From Amborella trichopoda (Eukaryota > Streptophyta > Magnoliopsida > Amborellales > Amborellaceae), in NCBI RefSeq assembly GCF_000471905.2, contig NW_006499973.1, positions 3,994,302 to 4,058,301 of the forward strand: a DNA stretch of 64,000 nucleotides. Reading direction: 5' to 3'. Under the pieces are notes generated by a model. That model had not been told where the DNA came from and did not search any database. It saw only the letters and a program-made list of their open reading frames with translations. Below are positions 21,651 through 33,057 of this stretch, one piece after another (position 1 is the stretch's first letter; every line of letters starts with the position of its first letter). The translations under genes were made by a program, and so were the position numbers.

Positions 21651-23703
21651 TGCCCAAACATTGGTGGATTGATCAAAATTAAACCTAATTGCTGAAAATT
21701 AAAATTTAATTGAATTAAAAGAAATTCTAAAAATGAGTGTAAAAGGCTAACAATGTATGGAATTTCAGAATAGTCCCTGCTGCTGCCCGAGATATTGTGT
21801 GATCTTCCATGGTTGACCTTAGGGTGTTCTGATACCCATTTAATCGAAAGATTATTGTTTTCTTGTAAGGCTCGACATGGCAATCATTTTGATCCAACTT
21901 CAAGCCATGAATCATGGTTTTGAGCCATGATCATGAGACTTGAAATTTGTTTGAGTCTTGGAAACTTTGGATCGATAATGTGGTCATTCCTTAATATTTT
22001 TCTGTGATTTCTTCATCGAAGTGCACTAAGAATGCCATCACGATCATGTGGCAAGAAACGAGACGCGATTTGGAGCCTGAACGAAGATTTCGCAACTTTT
22101 GAGTTTTGGATGGAATCTAGAATCTGGCAGCCTAAATTTCAGTTACTTCGTCAGCTTCATGCATGAAATCTGACCATTCATCATGTACGGAGTTCGGACC
22201 AATGATAGCCCTTGACCTTACACACACAATGGAATTGGTTTCGCATTGATCCGTTGCGCAAGCGTAGTGATTTGGTCCATCTAGTGAGGCGTGTCGCTGC
22301 TGAATCTTCTGCAATTTCTTCACGGATAGACAACTTCTCTCTACTTTTTCTCCCTGCCCAGATATCGTCTCGGGGCATGCCACATATCAAATTGTTCATT
22401 TCGACGAAACGAATACGCTCACAAAATTTGGGAGCGATCCGACTTGGAATGAGTGAGTTATAGACCTCAAAATTGACTACCTGTGACTATAAAGAAAACC
22501 ACCTTTAATCGTGTTTTGGTGCAATGAGGCCACACGGGAATAGTGTTCTGCCCCTCCTGTTTTAATGTTTTGCTCATATCTTTGTTCTAGAGTGTCTGAT
22601 TAAATCGAAACTTGGCCCATAGGGGTTTTTGACCATGATGGATCTAATGGCGGTGGTCTCATAGTTATTTGAGACACCAAAAATGTAGTTCCAGTTGTAG
22701 GATCCATTTCAGGGTGCTTAGAGGCCATTTGTACGACCTTAAACTGCATGGTCCTAGTTGTATGACTTTAAACTGTATAACCATTGTCCAGTTGTATGAC
22801 CTTAAACCATAGTGCACGTCCTGGCCACATGACGATAAACTGCTTTGCCCAAGTCCTGGAGGCATGACCATAACTTGCCACCACATACGTGCACACGCCT
22901 ATTCGTGCAATTTCAGACACGCCTTCTCTAACCTACCTGTTAGTGTGCATGCACCACCTTCATTACCTCCCCAGTGAGTTCATTCCTTTCATCATTCTAC
23001 ATCATTCCCCAATGAGTCTCACCCATGCTTACAAAATGACGAACCATTCTGTTATCTATACTTGTTGTAAGTTAGTGGGTCACCATCATCCACTCACATT
23101 TTATACACCGTCCATCTCTCATAGGTAGCCTCGCGCCATCTCCCCAAGTGAGCCAAACCACCACCACGCTCACTCCATGGACTTCATAGACTGTCATCCA
23201 TCACCATTACGGTCCAACTGTATGACCCTAAATCATAGTGCACATCTAGGCCGCATAACGTTAAACTGTTTCGCACTGGTCACGGAGGCATGACCTTAAA
23301 CACGCCCTCACAAAAAATAAAAAATAAAAAAAATAACGGGCATGTGTATACCTGAACAAGGGAATGATATGAGTAAAATGACGGACGGCCATGGCCACGA
23401 AACCGTGAGTAAAAGAGTTCGGTGAATAAAAACTGAGCATGGTGAAAACCAGAAAGGGCATTGTGAGTAAAAATGGACAGAAAGGTGGAAATGACGGAAA
23501 GTTCATGAGTAAATGAGCCCCAAATAAAAAGAAGTTGGCAAAAACCGTCTCCACGACGCCGCTTCCCAAGTTCAAGTGAAAATTTGCAAAGGACTCTTGG
23601 ACCAATAAACAAGTTGATGCACCACTCGTCTCAACAGGCAGATTCAACCCTCACTCAAAGGAAGAAAATCCCTGGTAGCATAAAACCAGGAATCTACAAA
23701 TAT

Positions 23704-25748
23704 GAGCTTCAAGGAAAAGATTATGACAGTCTGAGTCCAGTTGTAAAAAAGACTTGAAAGACAGAAGACTCGCCAAGACGACAAGACAAGTCTCATAGAA
23801 AAGAACATTATTCTCATGAGTTCACAATTACACTCTAAGAAACAAACATTACAAAGGCAAGAAACTGACAAAGAAAGGGGAGAACCTGTTAGAGACTTCA
23901 GCTCGCCTAGCCCACAGGCCCAGACCTTTGGGACCAGCTAACACTGCCCCCGACTGGACCCGGTAGTCAAGACCCAAAGTGGTACTTTGAACGTCAAAAG
24001 CAAACTTGGCGTAGCAGCAAACGGCGCCTATTAAAGAAAACCAACAAACCCAGACCAAATGGGAACAATGCCCTTCGCCATGGCACTCAATTGCCAGATG
24101 GGCCAGATTCTGACTGATGAGGTCCGTACAAAATCCTCAAATTCAGAATCACAAACAGTTCACACGAGGGTTAGGACTTCGACAAGATCCTTAAAAATAA
24201 AAACGTCTCTTCTCCCCATAAAGTATCCATGGACGGACCTGCGAACAATGCATCCCTACGTTTGAGCAGCCTAGTTACACCATTACATGAATGTCCTCGG
24301 CGTTCAGGTGGTCTTGTGGCTAGGAAGGAAAAAAAGTAAAAGCCAAAGGAAAATTTTCGAATGATTATCCTTCTCGCTTCTCTTGAAGAACATCATTCGG
24401 TGGGGCAAGCTGCTTGAACGTATTTTTCAACACCTTGGTCCCTGATAGGAAGCAGGTCAATAAAAGCCTACAAAACAGTGGAAATTCTCGACAGTCTCAG
24501 AATGGCCCCAGAATTGGTCAAGATCTTTATCAGCATTTCAAAAGACCACCTTCCAAGTTTCATCGCCATCAGACATGTCTAAGGCAGTAAATACAAAACC
24601 AAGATCCAAAAATAAAAGCTTCAAGGAAAGATTACGACAGCTTGAGTCCATTTACAGAAAGGATTCAAAGGACATAAGACTCGCCAAGAAGGCAAGACAA
24701 GTCTCATGAAAAATAGCATTATTTCCACGAGGTCACAAACAACATTCCAAAATGCTGAGGACGCCCCAAGAAGGATAAGTCAGCCAGACTTTGGACCTAT
24801 TATGTAGCGATCAGGATTGAGTCCTATGGGGCCACCTCAGACAAAGAAGAGAGATATTCTGATTGTTGAAACGGCTAACAGTAAGCAGGGGTTATACCCA
24901 CAGTTGGTAACCTCGATAAACTGAGGTACTCTGCCTGCTAAGGAAATTCTGATGCACAAAGCAGACGATGCCAACCAAAGGCCCTTCAGCTGACCATCCA
25001 GAACAAACAATAAAAAATAAGAAAGTTATTTTGACAAACCAAAGAGGCTCACAAAGGCAAGAAACTGATAAAGCTAGGGCGAAACCTGCCAGAGACTTCA
25101 GGGTGAAACCTCGTCATGAGGCCCCCTCGCCAAATCCCTCCCTAGCCGATAGGCCCAAACCTTCGGGGCAGGCCAACAAAAGCCCTACTATACCAGACAG
25201 GATGGGGCCCATAGAGGTACCCTGCTAGTCAAAAGTAAACCTGGTGTAGCAGCAAACAATGCCGACCAAAGGATCTTTAGCTGTCAATCCAAAAACAAAG
25301 AAACCTAGACCAAATGGGAATAGTGCCCAAAGCATGGCACTTGGTCGCTAGATAGGCCTATTTCTGACCAACGAGGTCTACACAAAATCCTCAGCTGCCA
25401 TAATCATATATAGTCCCTTGAGGTTGAGGACTTCGATAGGATCCCTCAAAACTTTGTTCTCCCCTAAAGTCTCCATGGATGGATCTACAACAAATTCGTC
25501 CAAACATCTGAGCATCCTAGTTACAGCATTGCATGGATTTCTTCTCGACAGGGCATGCTGTTTGAAGACATTTTTCAGCACCGTGGGTCCCCGAAGCGAA
25601 ATAAAAGAGAGAAGCCAGTCAATAAAGCCTGACAAACAGTAGAAATTTTGACAGTCTCTTAATGGCTCTAGAATTGGCCAAGATCTTCCTAAGGACTCCA
25701 AAAGGATTCCTGCCAAGTTTCGTAGCATTTCGACATGTCTAAGAAAGT
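23704..25748. repeat. Internal ~0.9-1.1 kb direct duplication in copy D
   Basis: Unit 1 (23704-24588) and unit 2 (24616-25748) both begin AGCTTCAAGGAAA and end ACATGTCTAAG, with matching order between. Unit 2 holds about 200 extra bases near 24770-24960. Copy B shows one equivalent unit, so this is a local tandem duplication within D. Confidence 0.75.
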
Positions 25749-26829
25749 ATAGACTGAGAAAACATTTCGAGAAAATCAACCTCTTACACCCCGAAACAGA
25801 CCCTTATAACTAAAACTACTTTTGGAGCATCAAAAGGCTGTGGAACCACCGTCATTAGATCTGGAACGGTTAAAAACCCCCTAGGTCAATTTTCAGCTAA
25901 AACGGACATCCCAGGGAAATGTTATGGGTAAAACATTGAAACAGGAGAAGTCACACACTATTCCCGTGCAGTCTGCAACTAATCTCCATTAAAGGGACAG
26001 TCACGAATAGTAACTTGCAAAGCTCATATCTCACTCGTCTAAGATCGGATTGCACTCAAACTTATTGGAGTGTGTTCGTCTCATCAAGACGAACGTTTTG
26101 ATATGTGGCACTTCCCGTGATAATGACTATGCCAGGAGAAAAACTAGAGAGAAATTTGTGATTTGAAGCCGTGAGTTGCAGAAAATCCGCAGGACATCCA
26201 CCCACTCTAGCGACAAAATCATAGTGTCCGCAAGCCCGATCGACGTGAGACCAGTTGCATCGCGTGCATAAGGTCCGTGGCTATCATTGGTTTGAACCCC
26301 ACGCGTGATGAATGGTTGGATTTCGCACAAGATCAAGATGAAGTCACTACAGATTCTGGTAGCCATAATCCCAAATTTCGACCAAAGTCCATGATTGCCA
26401 AAACTTCGTTCGGGCACCAAATCGCGTCCCACTTGTGGTAACAGGCTCAGTACAATTCAGCGAAGAAATTACAGAAAAACTTCAAGATGAAGATGCACTA
26501 TCAATCAAAAGTTTTCAAAATCTATTTAAATTTCAAGTTATATGATCATGCCTTTATAGTGTGATTAATGGCTTACAATTAATATCAAAATGTTCGTAGC
26601 AACAAGCCCTACACGATGGTAATCATCTTTTTTTCATTTGGATGCTGGATCGTCTTAGAATAATCAAGAACGTCTCAAGCTCTCAGCAGGGATTGTTTTG
26701 GAATTTTTTCAATTATTAGGTAGGGGCAAATCAGTCCTTTTGCACCCTATTTTCTTATTTCTTTTAATTCACAAAAATTGTAGTTATCCCCAATTAGGGT
26801 TAGTTTTCGGTCATCTACCCACGTTGTAG

Positions 26830-26945
26830 CCTTAGTCTATAAAAAGACGCTACCTCTGATTAAAAATAAAAAAAAAACTTTTGGAAAGGCTAGAAAATCA
26901 TTGTAACCCTTCTCTTCATTCTCTACGTTGAGCAATAAAATTTGA
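26830..26945 (+). promoter_or_regulatory. LTR-like TATA box and poly(A) signal in R1 copy D
   Basis: TCTATAAAAAG at 26836 and AATAAA at 26934, the same spacing as copy A. Supports reading R1 as an LTR transcribed in the plus direction here. Confidence 0.55.
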
Positions 26946-28118
26946 TATTCTTCCTTGAATCTGTGGGTGCGAGAGAGAGAGGAGAGAGAAACTTTAAAGC
27001 GGTACCCCTTCTACTCTCAAGGTATTTTCTTTCTCATCCCTTCTTCTCTCCCTTCTTTTCTTTCTTCTTCTTCACCTTCTCTGCTGTGCTTTTCTCAGAG
27101 GCTATGCACGACAGTGGCAGAGTCGTGCATGCCTCTTTCTTTCTTTGTGACCTCTGTGCCTATCGCAGACGGATACCTATCGCCGCCCGCGAAGGGTTAT
27201 GCTGCTTTCTCATGTTACCGACGGTTATGGCTAACACCGTCTGCAGTTTGCTGCTCACCCCTTCGTCTTGAGCAGCAGTGTCTAGCACCGTCTAGGGGCC
27301 ACGACACGTTTACTTCACGACTGTGGGTGGTGATGCTTAACGCCGCTAGGACCTTCCTCCTTTGCCATCTCGTATCTTCTCTTTTCTTCTAGTATCACTT
27401 GGCTAAAGGATAGACTCAGTCTAGCACCATCATAGCGGTATGGCTGTCAAGTAGTATTACCGTCATGCTGGTCCAGAGTACCATGCTCGTCTTGCTGGCA
27501 CACCAGATTAGGAGAGTCATATCAGCCTTGGTTTCGAGTAGTATTGTCATTGCGCCGGTCAGATTCACCGTGCCCATCTTGCTACCACTCCGAGTCGGTC
27601 ACTGTATTGGTCCAGCTATCATGCTAGTCTCGTCCCCTTGTCGAGTCCTCTTCTCTTTTCTCTATTTATTCAAATCCTCTTCTTCATCACTCTAACTTCT
27701 CATCTTCTCTGCCATATGAGTGTGCATTGCCTTAAGACAAGGGTGGGTCCCTCAGCCCACTTGTCTTGCAAATTAACCATGTTAGTATTGTGCAGAAAAC
27801 AATGAGATAGTAGGTCATGGGATGCGATTTCGATCCAACTGAAGCGGGTTTTCCATAGTGATCTAAGAAGGCGCCCGTGCGATTCAGCCCGAGTAAGTCA
27901 TGGACCCGAGTGAGGTTGGTCTCCACCTCACGTTTAAAATTCCTCTCTCACCAGTTGGGCACCTGCTCTTGTTCTGTGAACAAGGTTCCCGAGAGAGCGG
28001 TATCAGGTCCCGGGTCTTTCGAACCCGAGATACTTGTCACTCGATCACCTAGATCCGAGGAGGCGAGATCGAGGCATCCAACCTTGTAGTAATGGACTAA
28101 TGTACCTGAATTTATAAT

Positions 28119-28478
28119 GGGCGTGGTTTCTATAAGGTTGCGACCTTAAACAATCCAATTAAGGCACACCTCTAAATTTTATCATAGCAAGTAATTTTGG
28201 TGTAAAAACTTCTTAGGATTATCTGAAAATTCATTTTTATATCTAATTATAAAATTTTATCTCCAAAAATAGTTAAAATCAAGTACATCTATAAATATAT
28301 GAAAATCATGAAAATGGACGGTTTAGATAATATGTTTCAAGATGCACTATTTCTGGGACTCAAAGTCTTTTTATTTTTTTCTTCATATTCATACATCTCG
28401 ATGTTGAGATGATCAGTTAGAGGGTTTTCCATCATTAAAAAAACTTTTTCTGTAAAACCTTATGTAAACTTTTTCTTA
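28119..28478 (+). mobile_element. R2 family copy 1 (MITE-like, ~360 bp)
   Basis: Starts GGGCGTGGTTTCTATAAGG and ends TATGTAAACTTTTTCTTA. It shares order and wording with 61213-61596, 61774-62150 and, inverted, 45717-46055. Shared core phrases are AAAATGGACGGT, CATCTCGATGTTGAGATGA and CTAATTATAAAATTTTA. The two ends are weakly inverted to each other. No coding capacity. Class unknown, non-autonomous. Confidence 0.75.
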
Positions 28479-28984
28479 CAACTACAATATGGATAACGTT
28501 ATATATAATGTCCATGAATATGGTAGGTCGGCTACCCGAGTGTCCTTATTTCGTAGCATGCCAGTGAAGCACTCAGTTAATGCACCACGCCTCTCTATAG
28601 TTCATTGGCTCTATACCTCCTAGTATGCAAACTGCGATGTATCTTTCAAAGAAAGCACCCATGTGATTCGGGAGAATCGTGACTTGCTATTGCATACCGG
28701 GTGCACGCACACGCACCACCTATTACTCAGGCGGGGATTTCCATCGGAAGGCTATTTATCTTTGTTATAAGGATGTCTATTGAGATGTCACGAATGTTTT
28801 TTTGAACTTTGACTTTAGTGAACGTTTACATTCTTACAACCAAATGATTTGAAATTTGAAGTTTGAAACCCTTTTTAGAGTTTTAATTTTTACATTTATA
28901 TGAAAATAGATTCCCAAGTCATTCTAAAAATATAATAAATTTAATATATAATATAATACATTTATGCGTATGTGTATGTGTGTG
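28479..28984. other. Unassigned sequence grading into AT-rich DNA
   Basis: The 28500-28760 part is of mixed composition with no repeat partner in the window. It grades into AT-rich sequence. No feature recognised. Confidence 0.4.
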
Positions 28985-29345
28985 TGTTATATATTAAAAT
29001 TATTAATATATAATATATTTAAAATATAATATAATATAAATTATTTTATTAAAAATAAAATTATATTGTTATCTAATGTTGTATATTAAAATTATTATTA
29101 TATAGAGATATAGTATATTATTTATATATAATGTTTTTTATTATAAATATATAATATATATTTTTTCACATAATTGTTATTTATATGTTATATATTAAAA
29201 GTATTAATAAATAGATATATTATCTATTATTTATATATAATTTTATTTATTATAAATATATTATATTTTTTTACATATATTTTTATTTATATGTTATATA
29301 TTAAAATTATGTATATAGATATATAATATATTATTTATACATACT
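28985..29345. repeat. AT-rich ~107 bp tandem repeat
   Basis: GTTATATATTAAAA recurs near 28985, 29079 (one mismatch), 29187 and 29293. The stretches between share TATTTATATATAAT and TATTATAAATATA. Three to four units of about 107 bp. Confidence 0.7.
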
Positions 29346-29369
29346 ATGTCCATAGTCTAGAGACAAGAG

Positions 29370-29866
29370 TCCAGACTATGTCCATGCTTAATATGCCATG
29401 ACCATACTACAACATTCCTATTCAGACAATGTATGCCAACTGCCAAAGTCCACTCCAAACTATGTCCATGCTCAATAAGCCAACCCTGGCTACTCTTTGA
29501 ACTGTCCATTGATGAAACCCTAGAATCCACATGGGTTTAACTAAACCATGTTATGCAGCTTTTTATTTGTGATCACTCAGTCACTGACAAACCATGAATA
29601 TGTGTGCACCCTAAATATACATAGTATGCGAACTCCCAATGTCCACTCCAGACTATGTCAATTCTCAATAAGCCATACTTGGCTAGCCTTTGAAATGTTA
29701 GTTAATCAAACCCTAGGATCCTTGAACTGTGATCATGTACTCTTAAATATTTGTGTAAATATACATAGTATGCCAACTTCCAATGTCCACTTCAGAGTCC
29801 AGAGTCTCCAAAGTCCTAAGTCCTGACTATATCCATGATCAATAAGCCAACCTTGGCTACCCTTTG
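29370..29866. repeat. 170-195 bp tandem array hosting copia-2 (left part)
   Basis: Units contain ACTATGTCCATG, CAATAAGCCAACC, TTGGCTACCCTTTG and AACCCTAGAATCC, starting near 29458, 29653 and 29822. Copia-2 entered the last unit. The unit continues at 42318 with AACTGTCTGATAATGAAACC, matching the wording after the same point in the unit at 29490. The intact units therefore prove the pre-insertion sequence. Confidence 0.85.
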
Positions 29867-30044
29867 TGTTAAGGAAGAGATTGTCCTTTACTATCTTTCG
29901 TAGCATTGTATAGGGTATTTGTTCATAACATTGAATTGAGTATTTATTTTATTTTTTACCTTCAAAATGTGTGTGGGTGGTTAGTGGTTTTGAATAAATG
30001 AAAGAGGGTTCTCTTTCTCTCTCTAAGGTTTTGGTAATTTTACA
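29867..30044 (+). repeat. Copia-2 5' LTR
   Basis: A 178-bp LTR starting TGTTAAGGAAGAGATTG and ending GGTAATTTTACA, followed at once by the primer site. Short LTRs of this size fit several copia lineages. Confidence 0.95.
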
Positions 30045-30056
30045 TGGTATCAGAGT
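30045..30056 (+). promoter_or_regulatory. Copia-2 primer binding site
   Basis: TGGTATCAGAGT directly after the LTR. It matches the initiator-methionine tRNA 3' end complement with a change only at the last base. Confidence 0.95.
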
Positions 30057-30201
30057 ATTTTATCTTCTTCCTCTAAACAAAGATTTAATCTGTAAGTGCT
30101 TCCTCTCTTTCTACATTGTTCTTTCAATCTATTCTGTGTATTATGGGCACCAGCATCAGAAGTTACCTACCCTTTGTTTCTCTTTCTAACCAGTGACCTC
30201 T

Positions 30202-32444
30202 TGTAAGGACCACAATTTTTTGGACTTAGACACTCACAGCAGTAGAGAGAAGGAAGCACATGCCCGATGTTAAGGAAGAGGCCTAACGCCGTCTGTGAAA
30301 GAGACCTAGCACCGTCTATGAATGAAGCCTGGTGCTGCCTGTGAAAGAGGCCTATCACCAGCTGTGAAGTGAAGAGAGTAGCGTTGTGTGTGTGAGGGAC
30401 CAACGCCGTGCGTGCCTGGGGATGCCGTCGTTCGTGCGTGGGCTGTCATGTGCGATGTGGGCAATCGGGTGCAGCTGTATACGGTAGTCCAGGGGACTTC
30501 CTCTTCTTTTATCTTAGGTTATACACCACTTGTCCCTTGGTTGTTGTTTAGTATGCCATGAGATTGCCATTTGTTCTAAGTGTGTGCCATGTGGAGGCCC
30601 TTGATGCCACTTGTTGATACATGTATGCGGCCCCTTTTGTTTTCTTATTGATTCATCCCTTCACATCTCTCTCAAGAGGTTGCTCCCCCTCAGCCATGTT
30701 TTTCCCCTTTTAAACCCTTAGAATTTCCAGCCCTTTGTGCCCACTGTGGAGATGCTTGAAGAGCGAGCTTTGTAAAGGATTTGGGATTACCCTTGGAGCA
30801 CAAGGTAAGGAGATTATGTTATTATGTGTCCATAGTATGGAGCATGTTTCTTAAGCATGAAATTATGAGATTTAAGCAGGAATTAAGTATTTAATTAAGC
30901 ATGAGTTAGATTTTGAGTATGTATAGAATTGTGTGAATGAATAGGATCGTATGCACGTTTTGTGTTCTGTTTTCCAGAAAGTGGGTCTTGTTGTAAGAAA
31001 TGTTATGCACTATTATAATTACTGTTGAGCCTGAAAATTTTGTCTGTTGATGCTCTTATGAGTCAAGTTTAAACTAGAATTGGTTTCATATAGTTATCTT
31101 ATGTAGTTTAGAAGTTATGTTGTGGCTAGACTCTGAAATTCTATGGAGAATTGAGGTTCTTGTGAATCTTTGTTGACCTATCAATTGATCTCAAAATTTC
31201 ATTAAATTTCCACCATTGGAAAGATCTATGAGTCTACTTTTAGTTTGATGTTTATGACTAGCTGAGATTCTTGATGGTTTGAAATATATACTTCGTTTTA
31301 TGCTTATATGTTACTGTGATAATTTCCAAAAATGTTGATTCTATTGCACTAAGACTTTGCCTGACCTATTGAAGTCCCAATGACACAAAATCATAGCCTT
31401 TTAAAAAATATATGAGTCTATTGTAATTTTTATGTTTTAACTTGGTTCTAATTCTGTATAATTGTGAAGTTATGGTCCAAATGGTGGAGGCAAGTCAATG
31501 ATTAGCAAATTCACTGAATTTCAAAACTGTGACCTCTGTTGCCATGCATTTTGGCTAATCAAATGGAGTCCGATTGCTCCCAATCCTCTACCATTTGAAA
31601 TATGAGCACATCGGCTTAAACTTGCATGTTGAAATCATTTTGAGATGCCCTCTAGATTGAAAGTTATGCCTTTGATAAGAGGGACCTGCCACAGTAGTAG
31701 AATGCAGAAATTCCAACACCAACATTTATGTTGTGCCTAAGTGTTGACTGACCAAATGGCTATCAATTGACTTCATACCACCTTTGAGTGAGAGATAGTT
31801 GTGTTTGCTTCAATTATCATGTCGTGACTAAGCTGAGATTCCTTATGAATCAAAGGCTATGTATATCTTTCTATAACCGTGATACATGACTCATGTTTTA
31901 TGAGAATGGTGTAGAACCTTGAGCAGTGTTGTGAGATTTTATTCTTAGACAGGGTAGCATGATATTGTGATCTACTTACTGGGATTTTTAGCTCATTCTT
32001 TTGCTTCCTTCCTTGTAGACTGACTGCTGCAGGTCGAGGACAGATGAGCGGTGATCATGAGTGGCAGATTGAAGGCCCGCGCCCGACAAGAAGACCTCTC
32101 TGATTTATAGGTGTTAGTTGGCCATCAGTCGTGCTTTTGTTGTTGTCTGTGAAGCTTTGTATTCTTGTTCGTAGGCCTATAGTGTGTTGGATGAATTGTA
32201 ATATTTTTTTATATTGTTTATGACCTTGGAGACTATATATGGATATGGAATGGTTTTAGATCATCCAGCTTTTGTGTTGTTTTTTGTGGGTGATTTTATT
32301 TCTCGCTGTTTGCTTTGATTCCACATTTATAACACGTGTTGATGCCACTATCACCTGAGTGATGTACGTGACCTCAGGTCGCGATCCCGCACTCTGTCGC
32401 CCTCCTGTTTAGGACAGCAGGGGTCAGGGGGTGGGGTCGTGACA
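30202..32444 (+). repeat. Gypsy 5' LTR
   Basis: A 2243-bp LTR, TG...CA. It contains four units of a 23-bp minisatellite near its start and a splice-donor-like CAAGGTAAGG (30801) and acceptor-like CCTTGTAGAC (32011), both placed alike in the 3' LTR. Roughly 90% identical to the 3' LTR over the parts compared. Confidence 0.93.
30278..30369. repeat. 23-bp minisatellite in gypsy 5' LTR, four units
   Basis: The unit reads GAGGCCTAACGCCGTCTGTG plus AAA. Four units fill exactly 92 bp. The 3' LTR carries six units of the same repeat. Confidence 0.9.
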
Positions 32445-32470
32445 GTTATAGTATCATAGTAGCCATGATA
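32445..32470 (+). promoter_or_regulatory. Gypsy primer binding site, degenerate
   Basis: GTTATAGTATCATAGTAGCC follows the LTR. It resembles GTTGGTATCAGAGCC (initiator-Met type, common in plant gypsy elements) with several changes. Confidence 0.6.
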
Positions 32471-32712
32471 GGTTCTTTGGCTTAGGGAGTTTTTAGGAGT
32501 GTCCTTAGGGTGGTTTTAGGATAGAGTAGTGGCTGGGTGATCCTGTGACTAGGTTGAAGATGTTGAGAGCTCGTGGCTACTATGCGAGTTCCAATGACTC
32601 TAACACTGAGGCCCTCGGTGAATTTTGTAGAACTCTGGGGGCTATGATCCAATTGATGAAAGAGTCAATGCCAGCCCTATCCACCCCTACCCCAAAATAG
32701 AATGATAGTAAC

Positions 32713-32990
32713 CTGATAGAGAGGTTTAGGAGGTTGGCACCCCTAACTTTCTTAGGGCAAGGAAGTGTAGAGAAAGCAGAGAGATGGCTAATGTAAGTGG
32801 AAAAGATCTTTAGAGTCCTACAATGCTCTGATGAGCAGAGGTTGAGACTAGGTGCCTTCATGTTAAAAGGGGAGGATTTTTAGAGATAGTATCTACTTGG
32901 GAAGGATTTTTAGAGATCCTTTAGTATGATAACTTTGTAGAACTTTATTTGAGGGGTATGCCCTATCCCTTTTGGTTGAGGGCTAATATA
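32713..32990 (+). pseudogene. Gypsy gag remnant (Retrotrans_gag)
   Basis: This is part of the capsid-forming Gag of Ty3/gypsy elements. The plus frame from 32713 reads LIERFRRLAPLTFLG, then an AERWL phrase, a TAA near 32794, then VEKIFRVLQCSDEQ and LGAFMLKGE. These are the standard landmarks of the plant gypsy gag core. After about 32880 there are more stops and a short local duplication of AGGATTTTTAGAGAT. The similarity fades by 32990. The fragment is a few dozen codons out of a normal several-hundred-codon Gag. No zinc knuckle or pol follows. Confidence 0.88.
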
Positions 32991-33057
32991 TGCCATGTAA
33001 TTAAAGTGATAAATATTGTATGGTATGACCTGTATGGTCAGTGGAGTAAATGTAGTG

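Larger units (their letters stand above)
20541..22730 (-). repeat. R1 family, copy C (inverted, truncated)
   Basis: On the minus strand it matches the 3' two-thirds of copies A, B and D. It runs from the terminal hairpin-like end at 20541-20620 through the purine tract (21237-21480), the TATA / AATAAA block (21563-21645) and the segment at 22130-22460. It stops near 22730, where it meets copy D head to head. It lacks the upstream part held by B and D. Confidence 0.72.
22731..28095 (+). repeat. R1 family, copy D (longest uninterrupted copy)
   Basis: This is the reference copy for the family, about 5.4 kb. In order it has TTTAAGGTC-type repeats (inverted relative to copy B), a 23310-23600 segment shared with 16940-17200, an internal duplication (23704-24588 and 24616-25748), a 25750-26800 segment, a TATA (26838) and AATAAA (26934) block, a pyrimidine tract, and a tail ending GATCGAGGCATCC with a CTCGATC/GATCGAG inverted repeat. 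No coding domain is visible on either strand. Minus-strand ORFs at 23261-23647 and 25378-25779 are partly shared with copy B, but no protein family is recognised. Confidence 0.72.

Noticed and set aside
981-28095. R1 copies A and D as the two LTRs of one giant element
   Set aside because: Same orientation but no target duplication, copy A is truncated at both ends, and the space between holds inverted R1 copies with no primer site or coding domain.
30045-30056. tRNA gene fragment (initiator Met)
   Set aside because: It is the 12-base primer binding site next to an LTR. No cloverleaf is present here or at the other primer sites.
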